Positions 46,014 to 56,484 are shown, numbered from the stretch's first letter. The stretch: 64,000 nt of DNA from Actinomyces slackii (GCF_900637295.1 NZ_LR134363.1:1550001-1614000), one strand, 5' to 3'. Program-made: numbers and translations. The notes: a model not told the origin generated them from the sequence alone.

Positions 46014-46898
46014 TCAGGCTGCCTTCTTGTGGTCCAGGAGCTCGCGCTCCACCTCGTTAGGAGTGCGATATCCCAGAGAAGAATGCAGCCGGGTGTGATT
46101 GTAGACCAGCTCGATCCATGAGGCAATATCATTCATGGCCTTGCCCCGTGTGGGATACACCATCCGGTGCACCCTCTCATTCTTGAGCGTGGCATTGAAG
46201 GACTCCGCCCACGCATTGTCCCAGCACACCCCGGTCCTGCCCACCGACAAGCGAATACCATAGGCGCCCAGGTGCTCAGCGAATTTCTGACAGGTGTACT
46301 GCGACCCCCGGTCGGAGTGAAAGATCGTCGTTCCTGTCACCGGCGGGCAGTTGCGCACCGCCATATCAATAGCCTGGCAGACAAGCTCAGTGCGCATGTG
46401 ATCAGCCATCGCATAGCCCACGACCTTCTTCGTGGCGCAGTCCAGGACGGTGGCCAGGTAGACGAATCCCACCCAGGTGCGGATATAGGTGATGTCCCCG
46501 ACCCACTTGGTTCCTGGCGCCGTGGCGGTGAAGTCGCGCTCCACCAGGTCTGGCCACTCCTTCAGGTCGGCCGCCGGGGTGGTGGTGCGAGTCCTTCGGC
46601 GAGGCTGAGCGGCCACCAGGCCGCGCTCGCGCATGATGGAGCGCACGGTGTCATGGTGCGCCACCACGCCTCTGCGCCCCAGACGGGCGGTAATCCTGCG
46701 GTACCCGTAGGTGCCGTCCGAGGCCTCGAACTCGGCCTTGATCAGGGCCGTCAGCTCTTCCCTTCTCATTGAGGTCGCCGATTGTGGCCGGTCCCGCCAG
46801 GAGTAGTAGCCCGAACGGGAGACCTTCGACCACCGGCACATCGAGACGATCGGGTAGTTGCCTTCCTCGCGATTGATGAGCGCATACTTGTGACTCAC
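46014..46898 (-). CDS. IS3-family transposase OrfB (DDE integrase)
   Basis: Catalytic part of the transposase, 294 residues. The N-terminal HTH-21-like region (GTYGYRRITARLGRRG) precedes the rve integrase core with the DDE triad: D in WVGDITYI, D in FHSDRGSQYT and E in NAWAESFNATLKNE. The GTG start overlaps the orfA stop by four bases. The -1 frame is open upstream into orfA, so an OrfAB fusion can be made by frameshifting. Confidence 0.95.
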   Translation of the reverse strand: MSHKYALINREEGNYPIVSMCRWSKVSRSGYYSWRDRPQSATSMRREELTALIKAEFEASDGTYGYRRITARLGRRGVVAHHDTVRSIMRERGLVAAQPRRRTRTTTPAADLKEWPDLVERDFTATAPGTKWVGDITYIRTWVGFVYLATVLDCATKKVVGYAMADHMRTELVCQAIDMAVRNCPPVTGTTIFHSDRGSQYTCQKFAEHLGAYGIRLSVGRTGVCWDNAWAESFNATLKNERVHRMVYPTRGKAMNDIASWIELVYNHTRLHSSLGYRTPNEVERELLDHKKAA

Positions 46899-47179
46899 CG
46901 CTGTTCCTTCGCGAAGAAGGCCGCCGCTTTTTTCAGGAACTCGTTCTCCTGCTGCAGCTCGCGGACCTGTTTCCTCAGGCGGGCTACCTCCTCGGCTTCG
47001 GCAACCGCTTCTCTTTCCTCAGCGCTGCCGTGCTCCTTCCTGTGCTTCGCGACCCAGTTGCCCACCGTCTGGGGCACCAACTCGTAGGAAGCGGCCACCG
47101 ACGCGATCGACCGTTCCTTCTCGATCACCTCGCGCACCACTTGTTCCTTGAACTCATCAGAGTACTTTGCCCTTGACAT
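46895..47179 (-). CDS. IS3-family transposase OrfA
   Basis: DNA-binding subunit, 94 residues: an HTH-8 domain (YSDEFKEQVVREVIEKERSI, ASYELVPQTVGNWVAKHR) and a C-terminal leucine-zipper coiled coil (VARLRKQVRELQQENEFLKK). The codons CTG AAA AAA GCG near its end contain the A6 run (complement of 46928-46933) that is the likely programmed -1 frameshift site. Confidence 0.93.
   Translation of the reverse strand: MSRAKYSDEFKEQVVREVIEKERSIASVAASYELVPQTVGNWVAKHRKEHGSAEEREAVAEAEEVARLRKQVRELQQENEFLKKAAAFFAKEQR
46928..46933 (-). other. Probable -1 frameshift site of the IS transposase
   Basis: Six A on the minus strand followed by G. Shifting back by one here continues without a stop (E-K-S-G-G-L-L) into orfB. 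Confidence 0.65.
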
Positions 47180-47246
47180 GGCTCCATCCTATCGAATCAA
47201 AGGAGGATGAAAATCCTCCCCTGTCCGAGAAACACCACTCACCCCA

Positions 47247-47249
47247 GGC
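47247..47249. repeat. Target-site duplication, right copy
   Basis: GGC immediately after the IS right end; see 45972-45974. Confidence 0.7.
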
Positions 47250-47901
47250 CTCCTTCACCGTGCCCCTGTGCGCCACCATCCACCTGGCCGGCTCGACCTC
47301 CAAGATCTTCGCCTTCGCCTTCGCCATCGCGCTGTCCCAGGGCATCGAGATCTCCGCCGCGCAGTGGGTGGGCTTCATCTTCATGCTGGGCATCACCATG
47401 GTGGCGGCCCCGGGCGTTCCCGGTGGGGCCATCATGGCCGCCACCGGACTGCTGTCCTCCATGCTCGGCTTCAACGAGGACCAGGTGGCCCTCATGATCG
47501 CCACCTACATCGCCCTGGACTCCTTCGGCACTGCCACGAATGTCACCGGCGACGGCGCCATCGCCCTCATCGTCGACCGCATGGCCGGAGGGCGCATCGG
47601 GGACGAGGCCGAGCCCGCGAATATCCGCAGGCTCGCCTTCGACGGCATGGCCTACCTGCACGGCGTCAGCATCGAGGGCGTGGTCAGCCCTGAGGACCTC
47701 GACAAGGGGAACGACCGGCCTCAGCAGGGGCGCCGGGGCGCGGCCCGCCGGCCCTCACGGTCCCGCCTTGGGCGCCAGGGCGCGCGTGCGCGCCGCCAGC
47801 ATCGGGGTCACGACCAGGTCCGAGCTCACGACCAGGCCTGAGCAGCAGGGGCAGCGCAGGGCGGCAGTCTCGGCCACGAGATCCCATCCCGCGCTCATCG
47901 G

Positions 47902-47956
47902 CGACCGCCCGGCGCCAGCCGTGGAGCCCGGCTCCGCGACAGGCACCGGGCGGTCG
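47902..47956. terminator. Stem between convergent symporter and ABC genes
   Basis: CGACCGCCCGG (47902-47912) pairs perfectly with 47946-47956; the 33-base loop can form an inner hairpin. Also nearby, a direct repeat of about 23 bases with two mismatches starts at 47948 and 48001 (GGGCGGTCGTG...). Located between the converging ends of the two genes. Confidence 0.4.
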
Positions 47957-48048
47957 TGTGCGCAAGGGCCGACACTTCCTCGTTGCCATGAAGGAAAAGC
48001 GGGCGGTCGTGCGCGCCAGGGCCTTGGGGGCAGGCTCCCTTCCCCGGC

Positions 48049-49890
48049 TCAGTCCCGGGCCGCCAGGGCGCGCAGAGGGCCGTCGGCCTCAAGGAGATCC
48101 GCCGGTCGCCCCGACTGGACCACCTGTCCGCCGTCCAGGACGACGACGTGATCGGCCTGGTCCAGCCACTGCACCCGGTGGGTGATCTCGATGATCGTGG
48201 CCCCCTCCAGGTAGTCGCGCACCGAGGCGCGCACCGCGGCGTCCGTCTGGGGATCCAGATGCGCGGAGAACTCGTCGAGCAGCAGCGTGGTGGGGCGCGC
48301 CAGAAGCACTCGGGCCAGGGCCAGGCGCTGGCGCTGACCGCCTGAGAGCGACTCGCCCCGCTCGCCCACCAGGGTGTCGTAGCCCTGGGGGAGGGCCTCG
48401 ATCTCCTCATGGATGCCGGCCGCCCGGCAGGCCCGCTCCAGCTCGGCGTGGCTGGCCGACGGCGCAGCCAGCCGCAGGTTCTCCGCCACCGTGGCCCTGA
48501 ACAGGTGGGGGTGCTGGGGGACCAGGCCGATCTCCCGATACAGGCTGTGGGAGCGCAGGTCGCCAAGATCCACCCCGTCGATGACGATGCGCCCGCTGGT
48601 GGGCGCATCGAAGCGGGCCACCAGCTGGGCCAGCGTTGTCTTGCCCGAGCCCGAGGCCCCCACCAGGCAGGTCCACTGCCCGGCCTTGGCCCGCAGGCTC
48701 ACCGATTCCAGTGCGGGACGGGTGGCGCCCGGATAGGTGTAGCTGACGTCCTGCCACAGGATCTCGTGGGAGATGCCCGTCGTCAGGTCCTTGGTGCCCT
48801 CGGGTGCCTGGGTCGGCGCGGTGACGACCTGCCAGACCCTCTCGGCCGAGGCCTGGGCGGTGGCCATGGCGGAGGCCAGATCCTCGATGCCGCGCACCGT
48901 GTCGCCCAGGCGCAGCACGGCCGCGGCGGCGGCCGCCAGCACGGGCAGCTCGATGGCGCCCTCGGCCACATGACCGGCGCCCAGGGCCACCACGGCGATG
49001 GGGGCGGCCAGGCAGACCAGATGATTGGTGCCGCGACGCACCGCCGCCCAGGTGACGGCCGGGCGCACGGCTCCGCCCAGGGCCGCGTCGATGCGGCCCA
49101 TCTCCTCGACCCGCTCCTGGCTCCGCCCGAAGCCCACCACCTCGCTCATGCCCTGGACGGTGTCGGTGACGTGCTGGCTCAGGCGCGCGCGCTGGCGGGC
49201 TGCGGCCCGCGAGGCGGCCAGTCCGGCGGCCCGTCCCAGCAGGGGCACGATGATCAGCCCGGTGGCCAGCACGGCCGCCGCGGCGCCGGCCACCGCCCAG
49301 GACACGGTGGTGCCGATGGCGGACAGGACCACGGTGGGAAGCACGACCGCGCAGGCGAGTGGGGCGATGGTGTGGGCGAAGAAGACCTCGATGCGGTCGA
49401 CATCCTTGGTGGAGCGGGTCAGCAGGTCCCCCGAGCGCATGGTCAGGGACACCTGGGGGGAGCGGGGGATCAGCGCGGTGAAGATCTGCTCGCGCAGCAG
49501 CTCCAGAGCCTTGAAGGCCACCATGTGCCCCAGGAACTGCTCCCCATAGCGCAGGGCCGCCTTGATGACGGCCAGGGCCGCCATCGTTGCCAGCACCGGC
49601 CAGATGGCTCCCGGGGCGCGCCCCTGGGCCAGGGCCAGGGCAGTGCTGGCCACGGCGTGCGCGCCCAGGGCCAGCATGGCGATCCCCGCCAGCTGCTCGA
49701 CGACGCGGCAGGCGGTCGAGCCCGCCAGGGCGGTGAGAGCCGGACGCGTCACCCCCAGCAGCCAGCGCCACAGCTCTCCTCGGCTGGGATGACGATCCTG
49801 GGGGAGACTGTCCAGAGGCTCCATGTTGTCCAGGGGATCCATGTGCTCGGTGCGTCCAGTGCGATCCTCGATGCGGGCATCGGTGCTCAT
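48049..49890 (-). CDS. ABC exporter half-transporter (CydC-like)
   Basis: Fused membrane-plus-ATPase ABC exporter, 613 residues. Six spans in residues about 40-345, then the nucleotide-binding domain with Walker A GASGSGKTT, signature SLSGGQRQRLALAR, Walker B LLLDEFSAHLD and H-loop ITHR. Its four-base overlap (ATGA) with the upstream gene shows it forms a heterodimer with it. Pairs like this are CydDC-like thiol exporters, lipid/drug exporters or siderophore-linked transporters. cydAB genes are not in the window, so the name CydC is not justified. Confidence 0.9.
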   Translation of the reverse strand: MSTDARIEDRTGRTEHMDPLDNMEPLDSLPQDRHPSRGELWRWLLGVTRPALTALAGSTACRVVEQLAGIAMLALGAHAVASTALALAQGRAPGAIWPVLATMAALAVIKAALRYGEQFLGHMVAFKALELLREQIFTALIPRSPQVSLTMRSGDLLTRSTKDVDRIEVFFAHTIAPLACAVVLPTVVLSAIGTTVSWAVAGAAAAVLATGLIIVPLLGRAAGLAASRAAARQRARLSQHVTDTVQGMSEVVGFGRSQERVEEMGRIDAALGGAVRPAVTWAAVRRGTNHLVCLAAPIAVVALGAGHVAEGAIELPVLAAAAAAVLRLGDTVRGIEDLASAMATAQASAERVWQVVTAPTQAPEGTKDLTTGISHEILWQDVSYTYPGATRPALESVSLRAKAGQWTCLVGASGSGKTTLAQLVARFDAPTSGRIVIDGVDLGDLRSHSLYREIGLVPQHPHLFRATVAENLRLAAPSASHAELERACRAAGIHEEIEALPQGYDTLVGERGESLSGGQRQRLALARVLLARPTTLLLDEFSAHLDPQTDAAVRASVRDYLEGATIIEITHRVQWLDQADHVVVLDGGQVVQSGRPADLLEADGPLRALAARD

Positions 49891-51683
49891 GAGGCCTCCT
49901 CGGTGACTCGGCCCTGGGACACGCGCACCGTGCGGTCCGCTCGGGACAGGGCGCCGGCGCGGTGGGAGACCGTGACGATGGTGCGGGTTCCCGACAGGCG
50001 CTCCACGGCCTCGACGATGGCCGCCTCGCTGGCGAGGTCCACCTGGCTGGTGGGCTCATCGAGCAGCAGCAGGGGGCGGTCCGCCAGGACCGCGCGCGCC
50101 AGGGACAGGCGCTGGGCCTGCCCGCCGGACAGGCCCATGCCCGCCTCGCCCACGGGCGTGTCCAGGCCCTGGGGCATGAGGGCCACCTCCCGGTCGAGAT
50201 TGGCGGACTCCAGGGCCTGCCACATCTGGTCATGCGTCGCCCCGGGGCGGGCCAGGAGCAGGTTGTCAGCGATGGTCCCGGTGAACAGCCACGTGGACTG
50301 CGACACCAGGGCACTGGCGGCGCGCACTGTGTCCTGGGTCGCCGCGGTCAGCTCGGTGCCGGCCACCCGTACGGCGCCGGAGGCGGGAAGCAGATCGCCG
50401 GACAGCAGGGCCACAAGCGTGGACTTGCCCGAGCCCGAGGGCCCGATGACAGCCACATGCTCCCCGTGCTCCACGCGCAGGTCGACCTCCTGGACCACGG
50501 CGGGGCCCTCGGGCTCCCAGGTGGCCTCCACCGATTCCAGGAGCACCTCGGCCCGGGGGCAGGTGGGCGGCGCCGCATCGGGCGCATCCGGCTCATCAGG
50601 CATGCCCGACTCGCTCATGGACTCGGCGGAGTCCTCCTCGGGCGCCGGGCCCGACTCCGTCATCTCCTGGCCGGTGGGCGCCGTGCCCGCGAGCGGGCGG
50701 GAGAGCAGCCTGCGCAGGGCGCGCTGATTCGCCATGCCCCCCATGCCCACGTAGAAGAAGGCCCCCACATGGTGCAAGGGCTCCAGCAGCGCGTAGGAGA
50801 CCAGGACGATCGCCAGGGCATCTCCCGGGCCGATCGCACCGGTGCCCAGCCGGTGCAGGGCCAGGCCCGCTGCCATGGTGATGACGAGCAGGGAGAACAG
50901 GCCGTCGGTGATGAGGATGACGAGCTGATTGCCGGCCAGCAGGCTCATCACCGCGCGGCGGTTGTCCTGACCCGCCTCGCTCAGTCGCTCCCGGGTCAGT
51001 CGGGCGGCACGGGCCAGGGTCAGGGTGGTCAGCCCCTGGATGGCGTCGAGGTACTCGGCGGCCAGGCGGCTGCGGGCGCGCCGAGACTCCGAGGAGGGGG
51101 ATCGCATCGCCATGTGCGCCACCGCGATCACCGCCGGAACCGCGATCACCGCCCCGGCCAGGACCGCGGCGGTGACATGATCGGCGGCCAGCGCCAGGAG
51201 CGCCAGGCCTGCCAGGGGCGCGGCGGCGGCCGCGGCGGTGGGTGCCAGGAAGGTCTGGCGGTACAGGGCGATTCGTTCAACGCCGTCGGCCAGCAGGGAG
51301 ACCGTGGCGCCTGTGCGCAGGTCCGTGGCCCGGGCCGGTCCCAGGGCCAGCAGATGAGTCAGGCCCAGGCGGCGCAGGTGGGCCTCCTCGGCCGAGGCAC
51401 TGGAGCGGGCGATCATCTGGCAGGCCGCCTGGCAGGCCCCTGCGGCCCCGGCCGCCGCCAGGGCCTGCAGCAGGAAGGGGGTGGGCGAGCCCTGCGCGAC
51501 CAGCGCCCCCAGGGCGCGCCCGGTGGAGATGAGCGCCCAGCAGGTGGCCAGGGCGCCCAGGAGGGTCAGGGTGAAGGCGGCGGCGTTGGCGCGTCGGCCC
51601 CGGGCCGAGGCGACCCGGGGCCGGCGGGCCAGGGCCGGGGCGAGGGAACGGAGCGGGCGAGACGCCCAGCGCAGTGAGCTCAT
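49887..51683 (-). CDS. ABC exporter half-transporter (CydD-like)
   Basis: Partner of the downstream half-transporter, about 598 residues from the ATG at 51683 (AGGAC upstream). Membrane domain residues about 30-310, then an acidic Ser/Glu-rich linker of about 50 residues, then the nucleotide-binding domain with Walker A GPSGSGKST, signature GLSGGQAQRLSLAR and Walker B LLLLDEPTSQVD. A longer frame to 51809 exists but is basic and lacks a ribosome site. Confidence 0.9.
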   Translation of the reverse strand: MSSLRWASRPLRSLAPALARRPRVASARGRRANAAAFTLTLLGALATCWALISTGRALGALVAQGSPTPFLLQALAAAGAAGACQAACQMIARSSASAEEAHLRRLGLTHLLALGPARATDLRTGATVSLLADGVERIALYRQTFLAPTAAAAAAPLAGLALLALAADHVTAAVLAGAVIAVPAVIAVAHMAMRSPSSESRRARSRLAAEYLDAIQGLTTLTLARAARLTRERLSEAGQDNRRAVMSLLAGNQLVILITDGLFSLLVITMAAGLALHRLGTGAIGPGDALAIVLVSYALLEPLHHVGAFFYVGMGGMANQRALRRLLSRPLAGTAPTGQEMTESGPAPEEDSAESMSESGMPDEPDAPDAAPPTCPRAEVLLESVEATWEPEGPAVVQEVDLRVEHGEHVAVIGPSGSGKSTLVALLSGDLLPASGAVRVAGTELTAATQDTVRAASALVSQSTWLFTGTIADNLLLARPGATHDQMWQALESANLDREVALMPQGLDTPVGEAGMGLSGGQAQRLSLARAVLADRPLLLLDEPTSQVDLASEAAIVEAVERLSGTRTIVTVSHRAGALSRADRTVRVSQGRVTEEAS

Positions 51684-53004
<1,321 letters not shown>

Positions 53005-53030
53005 CCCCTGGCCCCATATCGGTCCTGCAT

Positions 53031-53070
53031 CGCTGGCCCGTCCGCAGCCTCGTCTGCGGGCGGGCCAGCG
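53031..53070 (+). terminator. mdh terminator hairpin
   Basis: 17-base arms (53031-53047 with 53054-53070) with one G-T wobble and loop CCTCGT, 27 bases after the mdh stop. Confidence 0.75.
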
Positions 53071-53120
53071 CCGTGCGCGGGCTTCACCTCCGGGCGTCGG
53101 GGCACGTGGCCCAGGGCGGT

Positions 53121-53183
53121 TTGCGGAGCTCTCAGCGGAGGGTATATCCTTATGAGCCGATGAGATCAGACAACATACGTCTG
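53121..53183 (+). promoter_or_regulatory. Promoter and possible operator of the second sugar ABC operon
   Basis: TTGCGG (53121-53126), 18 bases, TATCCT (53145-53150) lies in an AT-rich patch. Just downstream, CAGAC-N7-GTCTG (53167-53183) is an inverted repeat where a repressor would sit. No regulator gene is adjacent. Confidence 0.45.
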
Positions 53184-53255
53184 CTCTTATCGTCTCTCCG
53201 GCCGCTGCGAGGATGCCGCGGCTGAGGAACAACGATGTTTCACAAGGAGCAGATG

Positions 53256-54590
53256 ATGCGTTCCACACCGCTGTACACCCGCCGCAGCATCATGGCCGGA
53301 CTCGGGGCCACCGCCATCGCCGCCACCCTGGCGGCCTGCGGCACCTCGGGCAGCCAGGACTCCGGCTCAGGCCAGGCCACCCCCGCGGGCCAGGGCGACG
53401 CCACCAAGGTCGACGTCGTCACCTGGTGGTCCGCAGGCAGCGAGAAGCTCGGCCTGGATGCCCTGGTCAAGGTCTTCAACACCCAGTTCCCCGACACCAC
53501 CTTCGAGAACAAGGCGGTCTCCGGGGGAGCGGGCAGCCAGGCCAAGCAGAAGCTCGCCGCGGACCTGGCCGCGGGCAACCCGCCGGACACCTACCAGGCC
53601 CACGCCGGCGCCGAGCTCAAGGACGACATCGAGGCCGAGTACCTCACCGATGTCTCCAGCCTGTACGAGGAGTTCGGCCTGAGCGACGCCTTCCCCAAGA
53701 CCCTCATGGACCGCCTGACCGACTCCGCCGGCGCCATCTACTCGGTGCCCTCCAACATCCACCGCGCCAATGTCGTGTGGGCCTCGGTCTCCGCCCTCAA
53801 GGCCGCCGGTCTGGACCCCGCCAAGCCCGCCGCCGACATGGATGCCTGGATCGCGGACATGGAGAAGGTCAAGGCAGCGGGCCTGACCCCCATCACCATG
53901 GGCATGGCCTGGACCCAGCTCCAGCTGCTGGAGACCGTCCTCATCGCCGACCTGGGCGCCCAGGCCTACACGGGGCTGTTCGACGGGACCACCGACTGGG
54001 GCGGGGCCGAGGTCACCAAGGCGGTGGAGCACTACGCCAAGATCGTGGCCCTGACCGACACCTCCCTGCACACCGAGGACTGGGAGCCCGCCCTCAAGCC
54101 CGTCATGGACGGCAAGGCCGCCTTCAACGTCATGGGCGACTGGGCCGTGGCCGGATTCGACGCCGCCAAGATGACGGCCGGCACCGACTACGTCCACTTC
54201 CCGGTGCCCGGCACCGATGGCGTCTTCGACTTCCTGGCCGACTCCTTCACCCTGCCCGACGGCGCCGCCCACCCCGGGGGCGCCAAGAACTGGCTCAACT
54301 GCATCTCCTCGAAGGAGGGGCAGATCGCCTTCAACACCGTCAAGGGCTCCATCCCGGCGCGCACGGACCTCAGCGATGAGGACAAGGCCGGATTCTCGGA
54401 CTACCAGCGCGCGGCGATGGAGTCCTTCGCCTCCGACACGATCGTGTCCTCCATCGCCCATGGCGCCGCCCTGCCCGCCAAGGCCACCAATGCCATGAAC
54501 GATGCGCTGACCAAGTTCGCCCAGGGCGCCTCCGACGCCGCCGCCCTGCAGGCGGCGCTCAAGGCCGCCTACGACGCGGTGGCCTCCTGA
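53256..54590 (+). CDS. Sugar ABC transporter, substrate-binding lipoprotein
   Basis: Solute-binding protein of the carbohydrate family, about 444 residues. It has a twin-arginine-like RRSIM, hydrophobic stretch and lipobox LAAC, then VDVVTWWSAGSEKLGLDALVKVFN, typical of sugar binders such as the Streptomyces MsiK-dependent and GtsA-like proteins. AAGGAG lies six bases before the ATG at 53256; ATGs at 53253 and 53235 are less well placed. First gene of an operon with two permeases and no ATPase. Substrate may be glucose/mannose or a disaccharide; not certain. Confidence 0.93.
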   Translation: MRSTPLYTRRSIMAGLGATAIAATLAACGTSGSQDSGSGQATPAGQGDATKVDVVTWWSAGSEKLGLDALVKVFNTQFPDTTFENKAVSGGAGSQAKQKLAADLAAGNPPDTYQAHAGAELKDDIEAEYLTDVSSLYEEFGLSDAFPKTLMDRLTDSAGAIYSVPSNIHRANVVWASVSALKAAGLDPAKPAADMDAWIADMEKVKAAGLTPITMGMAWTQLQLLETVLIADLGAQAYTGLFDGTTDWGGAEVTKAVEHYAKIVALTDTSLHTEDWEPALKPVMDGKAAFNVMGDWAVAGFDAAKMTAGTDYVHFPVPGTDGVFDFLADSFTLPDGAAHPGGAKNWLNCISSKEGQIAFNTVKGSIPARTDLSDEDKAGFSDYQRAAMESFASDTIVSSIAHGAALPAKATNAMNDALTKFAQGASDAAALQAALKAAYDAVAS

Positions 54591-54592
54591 CC

Positions 54593-54628
54593 CAGGTGGG
54601 GCGGGGCCCGGCGGCCCCGCCCCACCTG
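54593..54628 (+). promoter_or_regulatory. Intercistronic hairpin between binding protein and permease genes
   Basis: 16-bp perfect stem (54593-54608 with 54613-54628), loop CGGC, starting 3 bases after the binding-protein stop inside the operon. Such stems raise the binding-protein to permease ratio by partial termination or 3'-end protection. Confidence 0.7.
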
Positions 54629-54670
54629 AGCGGGTCCATGAGCGCAGGAACAGGAAGGAGCGGAAGCGCA

Positions 54671-55597
54671 GTGACAAGCAGGCAGGGCGCCAGGCGCCGT
54701 CGTCGAGACTGGAGGCAGTGGGGGCCGGGGCTCCTGCTCATCTCCCCGTCCCTCATCCTCGTGGGCATCTTCGTCTACGGGATGATCGGCATCAACATCA
54801 ACACCTCCCTGCTGAACATGCACACGGCGGGGCAGGTCTCGGGGCGGAAGGGCTCCGAGCCCGTGGGTCTGGACAACTTCATCGGGCTGTTCGCCAACCC
54901 AGATTTCCGCCACTCCTTCATGAATCTGGTGCTGTTCACCGTGGCCTTCCTGGCCGGCACCCTCATCCTCGGCTTCCTGTGGGCCTGGCTGCTGGACCGG
55001 CCCATCAAGGGGGAGGGGATCTTCCGCTCGATCTTCCTGTTCCCCATGGCCGTGTCCTTCGTGGCCTCCGGCGTGGTGTGGCGCTGGCTGCTCAACTCCG
55101 CCCAGGGTGAGCAGGCCTCGGGGCTCAACCGCCTCTTCGAGATGCTGGGCCTGCGCTTCCTGGAGAGCTCCTGGACCCAGGACACGACCCTGGGGATCCT
55201 GGCCATCGCCCTGCCGGCGATCTGGCAGCTGGCCGGCTACGTCATGGCCCTCTTCCTGGCGGGCTTCCGCGGCATCCCCGAGGACCTGCGCGAGGCGGCG
55301 CGCGTTGATGGGGCCACGGAGTGGCAGCTGTACCGCTCCATCATCTTCCCCCAGCTCACCCCGATCGCCCTGAGCGCCGTCATCATCATCGGGCACATGT
55401 CCCTGAAGTCCTTCGACCTGGTCATGTCCATCACCGACCAGCGCACCTACTCCACCAAGGTGCCGGCCATCGACATGTTCAACTTCATGACGGACAACGA
55501 CTACTCCAATGCCGCGGCCGTGGGCACGATCCTCCTGGTCCTGGTGGCCATCGCCGTCGTCCCCTATCTCATCCACGACGCCAAGGGGAGGAGATGA
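54671..55597 (+). CDS. Sugar ABC transporter permease (first)
   Basis: MalF/UgpA-type permease, about 308 residues and six spans after a basic N-terminus. EAA loop LREAARVDGATEWQLYRSIIFPQL. The GTG at 54671 lies ten bases after AAGGAG; an ATG at 54638 has no ribosome site. Its stop overlaps the next gene's ATG (ATGA). Confidence 0.92.
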   Translation: MTSRQGARRRRRDWRQWGPGLLLISPSLILVGIFVYGMIGININTSLLNMHTAGQVSGRKGSEPVGLDNFIGLFANPDFRHSFMNLVLFTVAFLAGTLILGFLWAWLLDRPIKGEGIFRSIFLFPMAVSFVASGVVWRWLLNSAQGEQASGLNRLFEMLGLRFLESSWTQDTTLGILAIALPAIWQLAGYVMALFLAGFRGIPEDLREAARVDGATEWQLYRSIIFPQLTPIALSAVIIIGHMSLKSFDLVMSITDQRTYSTKVPAIDMFNFMTDNDYSNAAAVGTILLVLVAIAVVPYLIHDAKGRR

Positions 55598-56484
55598 TGA
55601 CCGCCATGACACGACCGGCGCGCAGCGCCGTCGCCGCCTCGGGCCGTCGGCCCCTGAGCGCCGGAACCCGCTGGGGGACAACTCTTCGCTACGCCCTGCT
55701 CATGGGATCGGTGGTCTTCGTCCTCATCCCGGTCTACGTCCTGCTGGTGACCTCCTTCAAAGGGGCGGTGGAGGCCGACCCCTCGCGGACCTGGTTCCTG
55801 CCCGAGACCTGGACCATGCGCAACTGGACCAATGCCTGGCAGGAGCTCTCCGGCGGCCTGCTGCGCTCCCTGGCCCTGGTGATCCCCTCCTCGGTGATCT
55901 CCGCGATCCTGGGCAGCGCCAACGGCTTCGTGCTCTCCAAGTGGCGCTTCCCGGGGGCCAACCTGGTCTTCACCCTCATCCTGTTCGGCATGTTCATCCC
56001 CTACCAGGCCGTCATGATCCCCCTCATGCGCCTGATCACCAGTGCCGAGATCGGATTCGGGATCCACACGCTGATCCTCATGCACGTGGTCTACGGCATC
56101 CCCATCACCACCCTGATCTTCCGCAACTACTACGAGACCATCCCCGCCGAGCTCATCGAGGCGGCCCGTGTTGACGGCGCCGGAATGCTGCGCACCTATG
56201 TCTCCGTGGTCCTGCCGATCTCGGTCCCCAGCTTCGTGGTGGTGCTCATCTGGCAGTTCACCTCGGCGTGGAACGACTTCCTCTTCGCCCTGTTCTTCGG
56301 CGGGGGAGCCCAGGCGGGGCCCGTGACCCTGGCCCTGAACAACCTGGCGCACGGCTCGATCATGGCCGACTACGGGGCCTCGATGTCCGGGGCACTCATT
56401 GCCTCCGTGCCCACGCTGCTGGTCTACATCCTGTTGGGCAAGTACTTCGTGGGCGGGCTCATGGCCGGCAGCGTCAAGGGCTGA
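55594..56484 (+). CDS. Sugar ABC transporter permease (second)
   Basis: MalG/UgpE-type permease, 296 residues, six spans. EAA loop LIEAARVDGAGMLRTYVSVVLPIS near residue 190. ATG codons at 55594 and 55597 both follow GGGAGG. Completes the second importer; a genome-wide ATPase elsewhere must energise it. Confidence 0.92.
   Translation: MMTAMTRPARSAVAASGRRPLSAGTRWGTTLRYALLMGSVVFVLIPVYVLLVTSFKGAVEADPSRTWFLPETWTMRNWTNAWQELSGGLLRSLALVIPSSVISAILGSANGFVLSKWRFPGANLVFTLILFGMFIPYQAVMIPLMRLITSAEIGFGIHTLILMHVVYGIPITTLIFRNYYETIPAELIEAARVDGAGMLRTYVSVVLPISVPSFVVVLIWQFTSAWNDFLFALFFGGGAQAGPVTLALNNLAHGSIMADYGASMSGALIASVPTLLVYILLGKYFVGGLMAGSVKG

Larger units (their letters stand above)
45975..47246 (-). mobile_element. 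IS3-family insertion sequence, 1272 bp
   Basis: Terminal inverted repeats of 24 bases with 18 matches: the left end starts TGGACTGCTGGGTGTTTTTC and the right end, read inward, starts TGGGGTGAGTGGTGTTTCTC; both reach CGGAC. It contains two overlapping transposase frames on the minus strand and is flanked by GGC/GGC. It looks complete and potentially active. It is inserted opposite to the symporter gene. Confidence 0.9.
45106..47841 (+). pseudogene. Dicarboxylate/cystine-type symporter split by an IS3 element
   Basis: Sodium- or proton-coupled symporter of the DAACS (Na+:dicarboxylate/TcyP-like) family. The 5' part, 45106-45974, carries spans 1-6 and the serine-rich re-entrant loop (TALGTSSSAATIPVT). 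The 3' part, from 47250, carries FTVPLCATIHLAGST, GVPGGAIMA and the DSFGTATNVTGD substrate and ion region. Deleting 45975-47249 restores one open frame (V-A-S-F-T-V-P-L) of about 486 codons. The ribosome site GGAAGG precedes the ATG at 45106. The tail after residue 440 is arginine-rich. The insertion should abolish transport. Confidence 0.9.

Noticed and set aside
45980-47241. Alternative IS ends at TG...CA five bases inside
   Set aside because: These ends give no target duplication and do not restore the symporter frame, whereas 45975-47246 does both.
48049-51683. Naming the ABC pair cydC and cydD
   Set aside because: The architecture fits, but no cytochrome bd genes are adjacent and sequence alone does not separate them from drug exporters.
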